Assembly (NCBI GenBank): GCA_950022655.1
Contig: OX465583.1
Location: 64,012,306-64,076,305 of the forward strand
Reading direction: 5' to 3'
Length of the DNA: 64,000 nucleotides
DNA from: Alentia gelatinosa
Taxonomy: Eukaryota > Annelida > Polychaeta > Phyllodocida > Polynoidae
Position numbers and translations under genes: made by a program. Position 1 is the first letter of the stretch. The number at the start of each line of letters is the position of its first letter. The notes beneath the pieces were generated by a model. That model did not search any database, was not told the origin of the DNA, and saw nothing but the letters and a program-made list of their open reading frames with translations. Shown here one piece after another: positions 52,690-62,439 of this stretch.

Positions 52690-52930
52690 CAATGGCGATC
52701 AAACCAAAGGTGAAACTGAATTAAGTGGTGCCTCGTCATATGAAACTAGTTAAATGTAAACATCAGCCGGTATAGCAGAGACCGTGTCATCCTGTTGGGC
52801 CGCCTACAGGAGGCTGAGGTCAGAGACAACGCATTAACCTCCTGTTAGCGGTGATGAGGTGAATGAATGGGGCTCTCCCTGTGTGAATATACTCAGTAGA
52901 CTAGAGCCAAACAAAACTATAACGAGGGAT
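52690..52930. other. No gene recognised
   Basis: Nothing supportable was seen. Confidence 0.3.
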
Positions 52931-52934
52931 GAGA

Positions 52935-53028
52935 TATATCCATATATATATATATATTCATTTCATAGATTTGATCACCATCAGACCCAAAGTAAGTCAA
53001 ATAGAAGATGTTGGACATAAAACAACAA
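52935..53028 (+). mobile_element. SINE-A 3' fragment
   Basis: An AT microsatellite joins ATTCATTTCATAGATTTGATC and CCCAAAGTAAGTCAAATAG, ending GGACATAAAACAACAAC. Confidence 0.6.
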
Positions 53029-53029
53029 C

Positions 53030-53310
53030 TTCAGTGAGATAGTTGGTTTTTTAATGAATATTCATTTACTCACTTTGTGTGTGGCATCGCCCAGTACACC
53101 TCGCCTCCCCAGGCCTAGCACTGCCGACTGGACAGCCTATTCCTATATTGAAATTAAATGTGACACTCACAGCCTCAGCCTCCGTCAGACGAAAGCTGAT
53201 GTAATCATTGTGGGGATGACTTCATGACACCTGGAAACACAGGTGAGGTGAAATCAGCGGACCGTGACCTCCGTGTCACCCCCTCACTTCCTCCTGTGTG
53301 AGTGACGCAA
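53030..53310. other. No gene recognised
   Basis: Nothing supportable was seen. Confidence 0.3.
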
Positions 53311-53315
53311 TAGTA

Positions 53316-53635
53316 AATGGTTTCAGATACAAGCGGTCGTGATCTCAGAGGCGTTGATGCGTAGACGTACAGTCTGGTCCGAGGAGATTACGACCATTAT
53401 TAAGTCCAATGCACATCTACTGATTTCGGAACATCGCTGTATCTTTGTCGGTGACAAAGGAACGATAATTTGTCTCCTGAATGGTACTTTGACCCTCGCC
53501 TAGCTGCCCCACATATACCGACTACCGTTAAGTACCGTTCTTTTGTCGCCGACAGAGGTACATCGATGTTCCGAAATCAGTAGATGTGCATTTGCCCTTT
53601 CTCTGAAACCAGTCAATAGTGTATTCATCAAGCAC
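53316..53635. mobile_element. Family F hairpin carrying a second hairpin
   Basis: The outer arms ATGGTTTCAGATACAAGCGG and TCTGAAACCAGTCAATAG are F. A separate inverted repeat lies between them at 53410-53592, from GCACATCTACTGATTTCGGA to TCCGAAATCAGTAGATGTGC, with inner arms GTCGGTGACAAAGGAAC and GTTCTTTTGTCGCCGAC. Confidence 0.75.
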
Positions 53636-53639
53636 TCAG

Positions 53640-54140
53640 CTGTCGCCTCATTCATATTGCTCCAAGTTCAAACTCTGTTGAGAGCAGCGGCTGACCAAAA
53701 CTTGGTTTCTTCTTTAATCTCTCTGCTTGTGGTGGAGGTCAAAGATCCCACAATTTCTCGCCTGAACTTTATAGTAAGATAGCAAAGTTCGGTACTGGAC
53801 CGAGTGGTACAATGAAAATCTAGTGATACAATAAACAGCCATCGCTCATTTCTCAGCCAACTTACCAGACACAGACTCCGTCCAAAGATGTATTTACATT
53901 AGCAGTGGACTGGGTCTGCCATAGATACCCTCCTCCCTATTCTATACCAGACAAACGATCTGTCAGACCAGCATGCTACAATTGCCATGAATATAAAAAA
54001 AATCAATGTGATTTTATATGAAGTACTCAAAATGCCTCTCATTCTATCCATGCTAAGCACTGTTTTCGAGAAATATCTAAGTGGAAATGAATGAGGATTC
54101 GTAAGTGTGTAAGATTTGTACGTCCAATGAATTCTTCCAT
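53640..54140. other. No gene recognised
   Basis: Nothing supportable was seen. Confidence 0.3.
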
Positions 54141-54143
54141 CGA

Positions 54144-54717
54144 GTGACAGCGGTTTAGTACTGTTGTCATCCTGGGCACACATTTAGCATGACTTGTTTG
54201 CTTCTTCACTACCATCAAGGTAGCAGTGGACGCAATACATGTGTTGCCGTTCAACGCCACCTAACTGTGCATTGGTTAAGCCTAATTCCCACTAGGAGAT
54301 TCTTGCCCCAGAGACTGGTGCCCGGCGTAGTCGCCAGGAATCACCAGTCACACAGCGGGTGGGAGGGCATAGTCGGCAACTAGCAGCCGGGAAATTTCAA
54401 ACATTAAATCACAACAAACTAGTGCCTTTTAGAAATGGACCCAGTCCCGGTGGTGTATGCATGAGTCGCCGACGATTTTGCATTTTCGTGTTCCCACTTA
54501 GCGATATGGGAGATTCCTAGAAATTTGTGCTCATAGTTATTGACTGATGTCCCCCACATGCCCCCAAATCGCCTAGTGAGAATCAAGCAGTAGTTCGGCC
54601 GTCGCTCGGACAAACACAGCATAAAGTGACAGCGATGTGGAACTGGTAATCCTGGGCATACATGAAGCATGTCTTATTTCGTCATTCACAACCATCAAGG
54701 TAGCAGTGGATGCGATT
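54144..54717. repeat. Family W: 90-bp direct repeats about 486 bp apart
   Basis: 54144-54232 and 54630-54717 share CATCCTGGGCA.ACAT, AGCATG.CTT and CATCAAGGTAGCAGTGGA. Between them TCCCACTAGGAGATTC and an inverted GATTCTCACTAGGCGATT hint at further internal repeats. Confidence 0.6.
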
Positions 54718-54829
54718 TTCCTTTGCACACAGAATTTAACAAAGGTGAGCCTCAGAAGAGGTCTGAGAAATTAGCAGGTTCCGTACTTCACCGTTGGCTC
54801 GCTCTATTGGCCGAATTTGCACGAGAGAG

Positions 54830-55140
54830 CGTTGCCATGGCCACAGCATGGGTCCTCAATGACGTCACTTCCGGCCGGCTCGAGTACTAATGGTGGCTAA
54901 TCGCCGCCGGAATGGATCACACGTTGTCATGGCATCAATCGCCATTGTTGCATATCGATCTGTTGCCATGGTGACCCGAGGCGTGACGAATACCGGTGGT
55001 CACGTGTTCTGGAGCGCCGTCTAGCGGGTCGATACGCGTGTCGAACTGACTGCAGCGTCTCGGGGTCACGTGGGGGGTCACGTGGGTGGGGGAAGGTCGT
55101 CCGGTGTCCCGTCATGTGCTCTGGGACCCTCACCTTCTCT
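54830..55140. promoter_or_regulatory. Motif-rich candidate promoter
   Basis: In order: GTTGCCATGGCCAC (54831), a TGACGTCA CRE at 54860-54867 overlapping ACTTCCGG at 54867-54874, GTTGTCATGGCATC (54923), and a full RFX X-box match GTTGCCATGGTGAC (54962-54975). Three CACGTG E-boxes, each within GGTCACGTG, follow at 55001, 55067 and 55079. CpG density is high. This combination is what an active promoter looks like; direction and target gene are unknown. Confidence 0.55.
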
Positions 55141-55157
55141 CTCCTAGCGGCCACAAA

Positions 55158-55425
55158 GATTGCAATGTTCCTCTTTTCCAAGGGGATCGTTGTTTTTATT
55201 TTCACTTCATCAAATTCATTCTCTACTTGTGTAAAACAAAAAGAGAATAAATTGGGCCTCATTCACACCAATAAACAGTGGATAAAACCTCCCCATACAC
55301 CCCAGGCCCATTCCATGGCCAATAACCATGTGTTTTCCACGTTTTCTCCGTCTCTCTGAGGTAGTAAATTCCATATTAAAATATTTCCTCTATTTCTTTT
55401 CATGACCCCAACTGACATCCCTGGA
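55158..55425. mobile_element. Family B copy
   Basis: GTTTTTATTTTCACTTCATC, CCAATAAACAGTGGATAAAA and TCTGAGGTAGTAAATTCCA, ending CCCCAACTGACATCCCTGG. The left end is eroded into the candidate promoter. A solo right end (CTCCAACTGTCATCCCTG) is at 55597-55614. Confidence 0.7.
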
Positions 55426-55429
55426 TGCA

Positions 55430-55828
55430 TTCACCTATACAAAATGGCTGCCGCTAATGAAGGGGCTGTGGTGACAGCTGATATTCAGTAGCTGGTTTGA
55501 CATGAGCAGGCCCAGTCTCCATTAATTAATATCCTTGTGACATGAGAACAATGACAACAATATAAAACTTATAAAAAATATTCCCTTTTTTATGACTCCA
55601 ACTGTCATCCCTGCTGTGATATGGGAGGGGTGGGGGGTGGTGGTGCAGTGGTGAGACACGGTACTCTAATCCCGCTACCCGCCATCAATCCGGTCCGCTC
55701 GGCTGCGTCACATTGGTTTCCTATCATCCTCTTCACATGGATTCAATATCGACGCCAAATCATCCTCGCTGGATCTGCTGCCTAAAACCACACCAGTCAA
55801 ATATCTGCACTGTGAACGGGGTCGTGTC
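55430..55828. other. No gene recognised
   Basis: A weak tRNA-like spot around 55635-55700 (GGTGGTGCAGTGGTGAGAC) lacks a convincing B box. Confidence 0.3.
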
Positions 55829-55829
55829 C

Positions 55830-56044
55830 TTTATCTTAGTCTGGTATAAACGTCCTTAGGCTTAACATTAGGAACTTGTACCCGACAGGCTTGCGAGTAC
55901 GGGAACTCGTACTCAATGAACGTTAACAGATAAATATGACAAGGCTAAGATAAAATCAGAAACATATCCATGTTTGGTCTGAGTCCCCCATTTACTATCT
56001 CGTATGGAGTGCTATGAAATATCCATTTGGTTATCACCTCGTTT
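55830..56044. mobile_element. C3 module and left hairpin half
   Basis: Module TTTATCTTAGTCTGGTATAA to AAGGCTAAGATAAAATC. Then the left arm TTTGGTCTGAGTCCCCCATT...TATCACCTCG. The matching right arm resumes at 56896 after an inserted E unit. Confidence 0.7.
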
Positions 56045-56559
56045 ATATTATTACATACCTATGCACTAACTCAGTGTAAATACGTACTGCTCCTGGGGGT
56101 ACAGTTAGTGTACACAGAATGCACTGTACGCCGTGAATCTTTGTACTGGTGCCTTTGGATACTGACAGACTGCATGCTTTGGCTAATAGACTGCATCCTT
56201 TGAACCTTACCTGCACGCTTTGGCTGACAGACAGCACGCTTTGACGAAATAACACATTTTGATTGGTCGTGAGGCCGACAACAGAATTCTAGGCGCAAGA
56301 TTTTAAAATGGCGGTTCCCTTCACTTGGCGAGTTCTGTGGCGTCGTACAGTAACCACGGAGCGAGTTTGTGCGAAAACACATCAAACTTCGAGGTGAAAT
56401 ACGATAACGAATCACGTGATACACTTTAGATAGCTTAGATATGCGAAAAATATCGATTTCGATACGATCACGGGTCGAGCTGGCGACTCGTCGATGTCAA
56501 CAAATGCAAAACCCCTGTGATACACTGCACTGCTCGAGTAAGCGTAGCAGGGTGACCGT

Positions 56560-56690
56560 GCGTTAAGTTATGCGGCGGTATAATGTATTCACGCCTGCGC
56601 GGTGATCACTTCCGGTTGTCAACTTCCGGCGTGTCTGCTAACGTACACATCGTCTTTGCGAGTTGTAAAATGTGACTTCGACGTCGAATT
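56560..56690. promoter_or_regulatory. Possible promoter with paired ETS sites
   Basis: ACTTCCGG at 56608-56615 and 56622-56629, preceded by CACGCCTGCGCGGTGA. It lies inside the interval bounded by family E ends. The string TCAACTTCCGG is shared with the block at 48.9 kb. Confidence 0.35.
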
Positions 56691-56738
56691 ACGGTCAGTT
56701 TTAGAGAATTAAGACCGAATTAAGGTATATAATAATAT

Positions 56739-56887
56739 GGAACCATAGTGATGGTGACAGTACGGTGTAGATTTACTCGTTGTTTCGGAGAAATTCGTTC
56801 TGAACGAGCCGGCACGGCGAGTTCAGAACGAATTTCTCCGAAACAACTCATAAATCTACACTGTACTGTCACCATAACTATGGTTTC
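56739..56887. repeat. 149-bp hairpin of the E unit
   Basis: Arms of about 70 bases: GGAACCATAGTGATGGTGAC faces GTCACCATAACTATGGTTTC, and TCGGAGAAATTCGTTCTGAA faces TTCAGAACGAATTTCTCCGA. The centre is CGAGCCGGCACGGCGAG. Confidence 0.9.
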
Positions 56888-56895
56888 ACATATTA

Positions 56896-57010
56896 CTGCA
56901 CGCTCCAACCTCGATGGCGAATGGAGACACAGACCAAACACTCATCAATTTCTTTCTACATATTTCCCACATATTAACTGGGTAAAAAATCCATTTCTTT
57001 CTTAGTCCCT
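56896..57010. mobile_element. C3 hairpin, right half
   Basis: CTGCACGCTCCAACCTCG...GGAGACACAGACCAAACACT completes the left half at 55967-56044, as judged against the intact copy at 50940-51072. Confidence 0.65.
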
Positions 57011-57011
57011 A

Positions 57012-57650
57012 AATACAACAGACGTCCAGTAGCAGCTGTACTTATTGCACGTTAAAGTTATCAAACCAAACAGTTAACAGGAGTCATGACATTTAGGTAA
57101 GTTCACCAGTTCAGCAAACGGCATCACCTTGACTTATCGATGTATAGCATGAATTGGTTTACGGTTTTACCAAGCTGGGACGATGGAATAGGATACAATC
57201 GTAACACCAAAGTTATCATTTTTCTGTACAACTTGCTCCATTTTTCAATAATTATTCAATAATTATTTCACAGTGAGCAAAACGGTCTTCGCTTTGTTCA
57301 ACATTCCGTGTTGGTGGGGCCTGTTTACTAAATAAATAAAAAAAAATGCATAGAAAAAAACCCTTAAGGCAGCCACCCCGCGACCCCTACAAGGTCAAAG
57401 AACAGAGATAGGGCACTATTCGTGTCACACTGTCGGTCATTCCGTCAGGGCATTGGTGAGTCCTCTCTTTCATGATGGTGGTTTGTAACAAACAATTGGT
57501 CATCCCACATCACGGTGTTGTATGCATAGCGGCGGCACATCGCCTGCGAGCGCTGGGTACGCTTTGATGTAATTAGTGTATGGAGAGTGGATGACAACTG
57601 CCCCGGGGCGGACCAGTGGCGCCGTATACGGAATGTATCATCACTAGATG
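57012..57650. other. No gene recognised
   Basis: Low-complexity A-rich run at 57330-57360. Nothing else. Confidence 0.3.
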
Positions 57651-57654
57651 TACA

Positions 57655-58420
57655 CTGGCCACCAAAGCACTAGATTGGCCGCCCACCCCTGTCTGCGCTG
57701 AACTACGACTAAGGGGGTTGGTATGGTTAAATGCTGCTCGTGTCCGCGAATTCTCACTCTCAGACCGAGTTGTCTTTCTTTATACTGGGTTCTGAGAGCA
57801 GAAATACTTATCAGGAAGTATTCACAGCTTACCAAATTGATAATAAAGTCTACCTTTATGGTTATTTTATTAAAAATTCACACAAAACGAAATACGAATA
57901 TGTAAACATGGCTTAAAGAGTGAGAAATATCTCACTCTCAAAGCACAGCTCAGGGTCACATGTAGCCAATGAACCCGGCCCTGTTCAGGGCCGGGTTCCT
58001 CTGCCATAGAGCCCTCCACCTGGGTTGTTATTTCATACTGCGCACACTCTAGACATATCTGGGAAAACAATCGAATCGATAAATATATAACCTTTTGTCT
58101 TTGCCAACCTTCAAAACAGCTGTCTATTGTCTTATAACTATGTATTCAGAGGTAGTTTTACAGTAGAGCTTGGCTGGTTTCAAAGTCCAGCCATTTTGTT
58201 CAGTCTTCCTCGACGGTTCCCAAACTGCAAAGTGTCTCGCCTATTCACATAGGACAGCTGTTCACCCCTGAATGGAGATCAGGGGTGAATACTTTACCTA
58301 GGTCACATGAAAGATCTGCTGGGAGAGTAAGATAGACATACAGGTAGTGGGTGAAGGTGGCCGTGTAGTTAACCCAACCAGAGCTGATGTGGTGTAGCTC
58401 TGGCGGTCAGTGTACCAGAG
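57655..58420 (+). mobile_element. Family U element, copy 2
   Basis: Includes GAATTCTCACTCTCAGACCGA, TATCAGGAAGTATTCACAGC, a perfect hairpin GAACCCGGCCCT/AGGGCCGGGTTC at 57971-57998, and the TTCACCCCTGA/TCAGGGGTGAA hairpin at 58261-58289 that is conserved with copy 1. Confidence 0.6.
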
Positions 58421-58424
58421 CACT

Positions 58425-58690
58425 AGATTGGCTAGCCTGGAAGCCAAGCCGATGTCTGGCCTTGAAGCCTGGCCTTTGTGTTTACTCACATATTCATTGG
58501 GGCAGGAATCCAGTCTATAGATTGTCTCCACTCTGTTCCAACTAAGAGGTTTTAATGGTTCAGTCCAGGCCGTGTCCATGAATTCTCACTCTCGGACCAA
58601 GGATTCTGTTTCATACGTGGCTTCTAAAGACCGAAATACTTATTAAGAACTATTCATAGCTCACAAGATTGATACTTGAGTCTGGTTAAT
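58425..58690 (+). mobile_element. Family U partial copy 3
   Basis: GAATTCTCACTCTCGGACCA, TATTAAGAACTATTCATAGC and CAAGATTGATACTTGAGTC repeat the start of copy 2 about 770 bases downstream. Confidence 0.55.
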
Positions 58691-58814
58691 GACAACGTTG
58701 ACCGAAACGAGTTGCTTTCTGTGTTTTATTTTACCACGGTATACACTAAAAGTACATACAACATACTGGATGTATGACGTCATAGACTATGGTGAACGGA
58801 CTAAGAATCATAGA

Positions 58815-59055
58815 TCACAGTCCTTATTTTTGAAAGAATTTAAGAAAACCATATTTTTCCGTACATTTTCTATGTAAATCAAGCAAATGTAAATTGGCCT
58901 ATTATACCTATTAAGATTGGATAAACTGGAGAAAATGTTGAATTTACTCATGTACAATTAGAATGAATCCCAAGAAACCAGTTGTGACTAATAATCTACA
59001 TTATTTTAAAATTACCAGGTGGCGCCACTGTGAATAGTAGGATATACCTTTAACT
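58815..59055. mobile_element. Family T copy, left-truncated
   Basis: AATCAAGCAAATGTAAATTGG, TTAGAATGAATCCCAAG and ACCAGGTGGCGCCACTGTG, ending GGATATACCTTTAA. Parallels 26830-26993. Confidence 0.65.
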
Positions 59056-59059
59056 AGCT

Positions 59060-59455
59060 TTGTGCTAGATCACAACCCTGGCGTATTCTCCCGTAGTGGC
59101 CTGGCCCTGTCGGTGTCACTGTTGGCAGGTACTGATTGACCTCACATTGACCTTTAATCCACGGAGTACCTTAGCACGTCTTCAGAGATGACCCCTCTGA
59201 CCTCGATACGGGATCTCTGGCATTGAATACGTCGCCATGGCCATTGGATCTGGCCTTGATCCAATGACCCAACGTCTGGGCCTTGCCTTTCAGCTTCGGA
59301 AATTCCCTGTAAGACTGCACTTATCCGCGACGGAGGGAGAGTCTCGTGAAAATGCTTATACAGCATTAACGGTGAATGATGTCCTAATTCTGGTTTGTTA
59401 ACCCCGTCTGGACGTAACAAACTCACTAATGAAGTGTTTAATTGCATGCGTCTGG
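59060..59455. other. Unassigned, contains a DR5 site
   Basis: A 129-codon minus frame (59154-59543) has no domain and overlaps the next SINE. The DR5 element at 59137-59153 is listed separately. Confidence 0.3.
59137..59153 (-). promoter_or_regulatory. Perfect DR5 nuclear-receptor-type site
   Basis: TGACCT-CACAT-TGACCT on the plus strand is AGGTCA, five bases, AGGTCA on the minus strand. Spacing of five is the classic RAR/RXR arrangement. A further TGACCC..TGACCT pair lies at about 59188-59202. Confidence 0.35.
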
Positions 59456-59782
59456 GGTGGGGAGTTAGCTCAGTGGTAAAGAGCACTGGACCTTTAATCC
59501 CAAGGTTGTCGGACTTTGTTGATTGGAGTCCCACTGCAGCCACTTTTCTCCTTTACCCCCCAGCAGTGATAGATTTACTGCTGTATCAAAGACCAATCTT
59601 TCTCATACCATGTCTATGTGGTGTGGGAAGTAAAAGAACTCCCAACTCGGTAACTGTATTGGGGTGAGATTTCTACCTAAATTCATTACATAGATTCGAT
59701 CACCACAAGGGTGGTGTAAAAGAACCTTGAGAAAGTCTAGTGAGTAACTGGACGTTAAATCAAACCAACCAACCAACCGATC
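59456..59782 (+). mobile_element. SINE-A, most complete copy
   Basis: Head GGGAGTTAGCTCAGTGGTAA (A box), T-arm TTGATTGGAGTCCCACTGC, linker CACTTTTCTCCTTTACCCCC, then body CAGCAGTGATAGATTTACTG, CATACCATGTCTATGTGGTG and CACCACAAGGGTGGTG. Tail GGACGTTAAATCAAACCAAC. Confidence 0.9.
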
Positions 59783-59783
59783 A

Positions 59784-59895
59784 TCCCCAGCAGTGGTAGA
59801 CTCACTGCTATATCCAAGGCTAGTCCGTCTCATATCATGTCCATGCTGTGTGGAGTGGTATGCAACCTCCTGCATCCCCAGCTGTGGTAGACTTA
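59784..59895 (+). mobile_element. SINE-A body fragments
   Basis: CCCCAGCAGTGGTAGACTCAC...CATATCATGTCCATGCTGTG, then a second start CCCCAGCTGTGGTAGACTTA. Two truncated body starts sit in tandem behind the complete SINE. Confidence 0.6.
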
Positions 59896-60155
59896 AGGGC
59901 TGACTCCACCAACACAATGGATATGCCGTGGTATATCTTGATATGTCTTGTAGTGTCTTACAGTGCCGCGGTGTGTCGTACCTCTGTTGTCACAAAACGC
60001 AGCCGTGAGGTGTCGGGTGTATGTTTTGGTGCTCCACTACTGCGACACATCGCGACAAATAGGCACGCGATCATTCAAACCTAGCCCGACTTATCACGAC
60101 ACCCAAATCGTGACCAATCTCGCTATATCTTGTGTGTCGGTGGAATCAGGACTTA
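59896..60155 (+). mobile_element. Family G element, TTAA-flanked
   Basis: TTAA then GGGCTGACTCCACCAACAC on the left; TGTGTCGGTGGAATCAGGAC then TTAA on the right. Internal words as at 43028-43303. Confidence 0.8.
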
Positions 60156-60157
60156 AA

Positions 60158-60240
60158 GTTGACGCACACCGTCCATGGGTCTCCTTGGCCTCCAGAAAAG
60201 GATATCCATATAGAGCCTAGATTATTAAACGGGCCCCTGC
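60158..60240. mobile_element. Family P right-half fragment
   Basis: GGGTCTCCTTGGCCTCCAGAA and CCTAGATTATTAAACGGGCC match the right end of P. Confidence 0.5.
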
Positions 60241-60241
60241 A

Positions 60242-60470
60242 GTGTCTCCCAGTCTATTAGGTGCCCCATTCTTCACCATCTCGCCGATCACGCGACGGCT
60301 CACTCGATTACGTGGTCCAAATAACACTTGCTAATAGGACATGCCCCAATGTTGCAACACCTCGTAAGTGGCCACTGCGCTGTCAAAACAAATCTCATTG
60401 ATCATTGTTAATATCTCTACTGAGCGATTTTCCGAATTAAATGATTTTTGCTGCATCAAGTGATGCGGAG
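60242..60470. other. No gene recognised
   Basis: Nothing supportable was seen. Confidence 0.25.
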
Positions 60471-60479
60471 CTATTTTAG

Positions 60480-61178
60480 AGAGGTACCGCTAATCCTCGC
60501 AGTATTCTCTGTGTAGATGCTCCGTTGGGCACAGAGACAGTATTGTGTAGTAATATCCGAGCGCATGCGAGGATATTGCACAGAGTCAATTCCGAGGAGC
60601 ATGTGACCGAGGAGCATAAAACCAGTCTTTATCCTACCCCTCATATAAATCTCCATAGACTTAACATGGAGTGACTGTATGCCACGGTTATGCCATATAA
60701 CATCTATATGCCACAGGTGAACTATGAAGTTAAAAACATGTTACCGGGTAGGATAAAATCTAAACGTCACTTAATTTCATACAATTGTTTACATGGCGTT
60801 CGTTGTCTTCTGCTACAGATATCACTCAGCTCCGTGATATCATTCCGCGAATACAACTCATGCCATATAAACAATTGTATGAAATTTCGTGACGTTTCTT
60901 GATAATATTGTATTTATCTTTTTTTACGTCCAAGGTGAGCAGGCAGGCTTTGCCTCGTCCCGCCAGTATATTGTATTTATCATCCACCTTTTCCTGACAA
61001 GTCGCGTACTGATATTAGTTCATTTTTTATGCACTTTTTATTGTCATAATGCATTTATTTTTCTGTATGTGCCGTTTTTTGAAGCCCGGAGTATACAACA
61101 CATCTGTATGCTCCGGGTATGGTGATACACACTTCCTACTGTGTTTTCTGTGGACACTCCATATAAGGTGAATGATAA
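60480..61178 (+). mobile_element. Family F copy split by a C2 unit
   Basis: Hairpin remnants (GTAATATCCGAGCGCATGCGA; CCGAGGAGCATAAAACCAGTC) end at 60627. F resumes at about 60903 with ATATTGTATTTATC-type sequence, a module start TTTATCATCCACC, and one 73-bp unit ending AAGGTGAATGATAAA. Confidence 0.65.
60628..60897 (+). mobile_element. C2 module plus hairpin nested in F
   Basis: Module TTTATCCTACCCCTCATA to CCGGGTAGGATAAAATC. The hairpin (60762-60897) pairs AAACGTCACTTAATTTCATAC with GTATGAAATTTCGTGACGTTT, inner arms CAATTGTTTACATGGC and GCCATATAAACAATTG. Both parts together interrupt the F sequence. Confidence 0.75.
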
Positions 61179-61260
61179 AGTAGGAAGGCCTGTGCTGGGA
61201 TTACAAATATCGCGATGCACGATAAAGAGGCTGACAGTAAAAGAAAATATAGCGACAGTA

Positions 61261-61645
61261 AAGGGCTGGTTCCACCACCACACAAGATATAGCAAGATTT
61301 GTCACATTTTGGTTGTCCTGCTAAATCTTGCTAGGTTTTGAATAATCGTGTGCATATTTGTTGCGATCCATCGGCCTGGTTAAGCACCTTCACTGCGTTC
61401 TTGCCGTGGTAGATCGCAGTATGCCGTGATTTGTCGGCAATAGATCTTGAGGACATCGTGGTGTTGGTGCACCAAAATATACACACAACATCACGAAAAA
61501 GTACACATAGGATTGCGTGCGACGTGTCGCAGCAAAGAAGGAAAGATATATCGCGCCAAAGTAAAGTATAACAAGACATACCAAAATATAACAAGGCAAA
61601 TCCATCTAAATCAAATCCATCATTTAGATGGAACCAGCACTTAAG
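61261..61645 (-). mobile_element. Family G element, long copy
   Basis: Starts AAGGGCTGGTTCCACCACCA and ends GATGGAACCAGCACTTAAG. Contains AATAATCGTGTGCATATTTG and GTTAAGCACCTTCACTGCG, inverse to 45491-45831. Confidence 0.8.
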
Positions 61646-61649
61646 AGGG

Positions 61650-61920
61650 TTGATTGTGCAGTGAGCTTGACGGCCAATGACTGACGCAATCTGCGGTGGT
61701 TGTCGTCTGCTGTGCAGTGAGGAGTGGTGCCTTGTCTATGGCCCCTGTACCTGAATCAGCCTCTCTGTACTGTGTCTTAGGTTAGGTATCGATTCAGGGG
61801 CCAGTGCCATTCATTCCTCGCTGTAGATTTCACGTAGAGTGCGGCTCAGCTGCGTGCAAACTACTGCTCATTTAAAGCCCATTACGCACTCTACAACATA
61901 ACTGAATGCGACACGACCGA
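61650..61920. other. No gene recognised
   Basis: Nothing supportable was seen. Confidence 0.25.
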
Positions 61921-61924
61921 CTTT

Positions 61925-62208
61925 GTGGGTTCGAGTCCCACTGCAGCCACTCTTCTCTTTCATTCCCAGCAGTGGTAGATTTACTGCTTTATCAAAGGCC
62001 AATCCTTCTCATACCATGTCTATGTGGTGTGGGAACTAAAAGAACTCTCACCTCGCTAAACGTATAGGGGTGAGATTTCTACCTAAATTCATTACATAGA
62101 TTCGGTCACCACCCTTGTGGTGTAAAAGAACCTTGAGAAAGTCTGGTGAGAACCTCTGAATGGCTAACTGGACGTTAAAAGTTAAAAACCAACAAAACAA
62201 ATAAGACC
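61925..62208 (+). mobile_element. SINE-A copy with B-box
   Basis: TGGGTTCGAGTCCCACTGC is a canonical B box. The body is complete through CACCACCCTTGTGGTG, and the tail is GGACGTTAAAAG followed by AACCAACAAAACAAA. The A-box half of the head is unrecognisable. Confidence 0.9.
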
Positions 62209-62439
62209 GATCGAAGCAAAGCGTCGCAACACCCTTGGTGAGGATTTGTTATCGGTTCACAAACACCTTCGTTTATTTATTCGGTGATTCAGTCAGCCAC
62301 AATATAATATTTCTTTTTTTTTTATTGTGGAGAATATTTTATTTTCAACTTGTACAGGATATATACACTCAAGTATTTTAGCAGCCATAAAGAAACAGAT
62401 ACATTTCTAAATGATATAGGGTTGTCATGCACTCACAAT

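Larger units (their letters stand above)
56051..56889 (+). mobile_element. Family E unit inserted into a C3 hairpin, 6-bp TSD
   Basis: Starts TTACATACCTATGCAC with TACTGCTCCTGGGGGTACAG and reaches GGTATATAATAATATGG near 56739, followed by a 149-bp hairpin (56739-56887). ATATTA flanks the whole at 56045-56050 and 56890-56895. Around 690 bp of unique sequence, including a CpG-rich ETS-site block, lies between the two module ends. That makes this an unusually long E unit. Confidence 0.7.
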
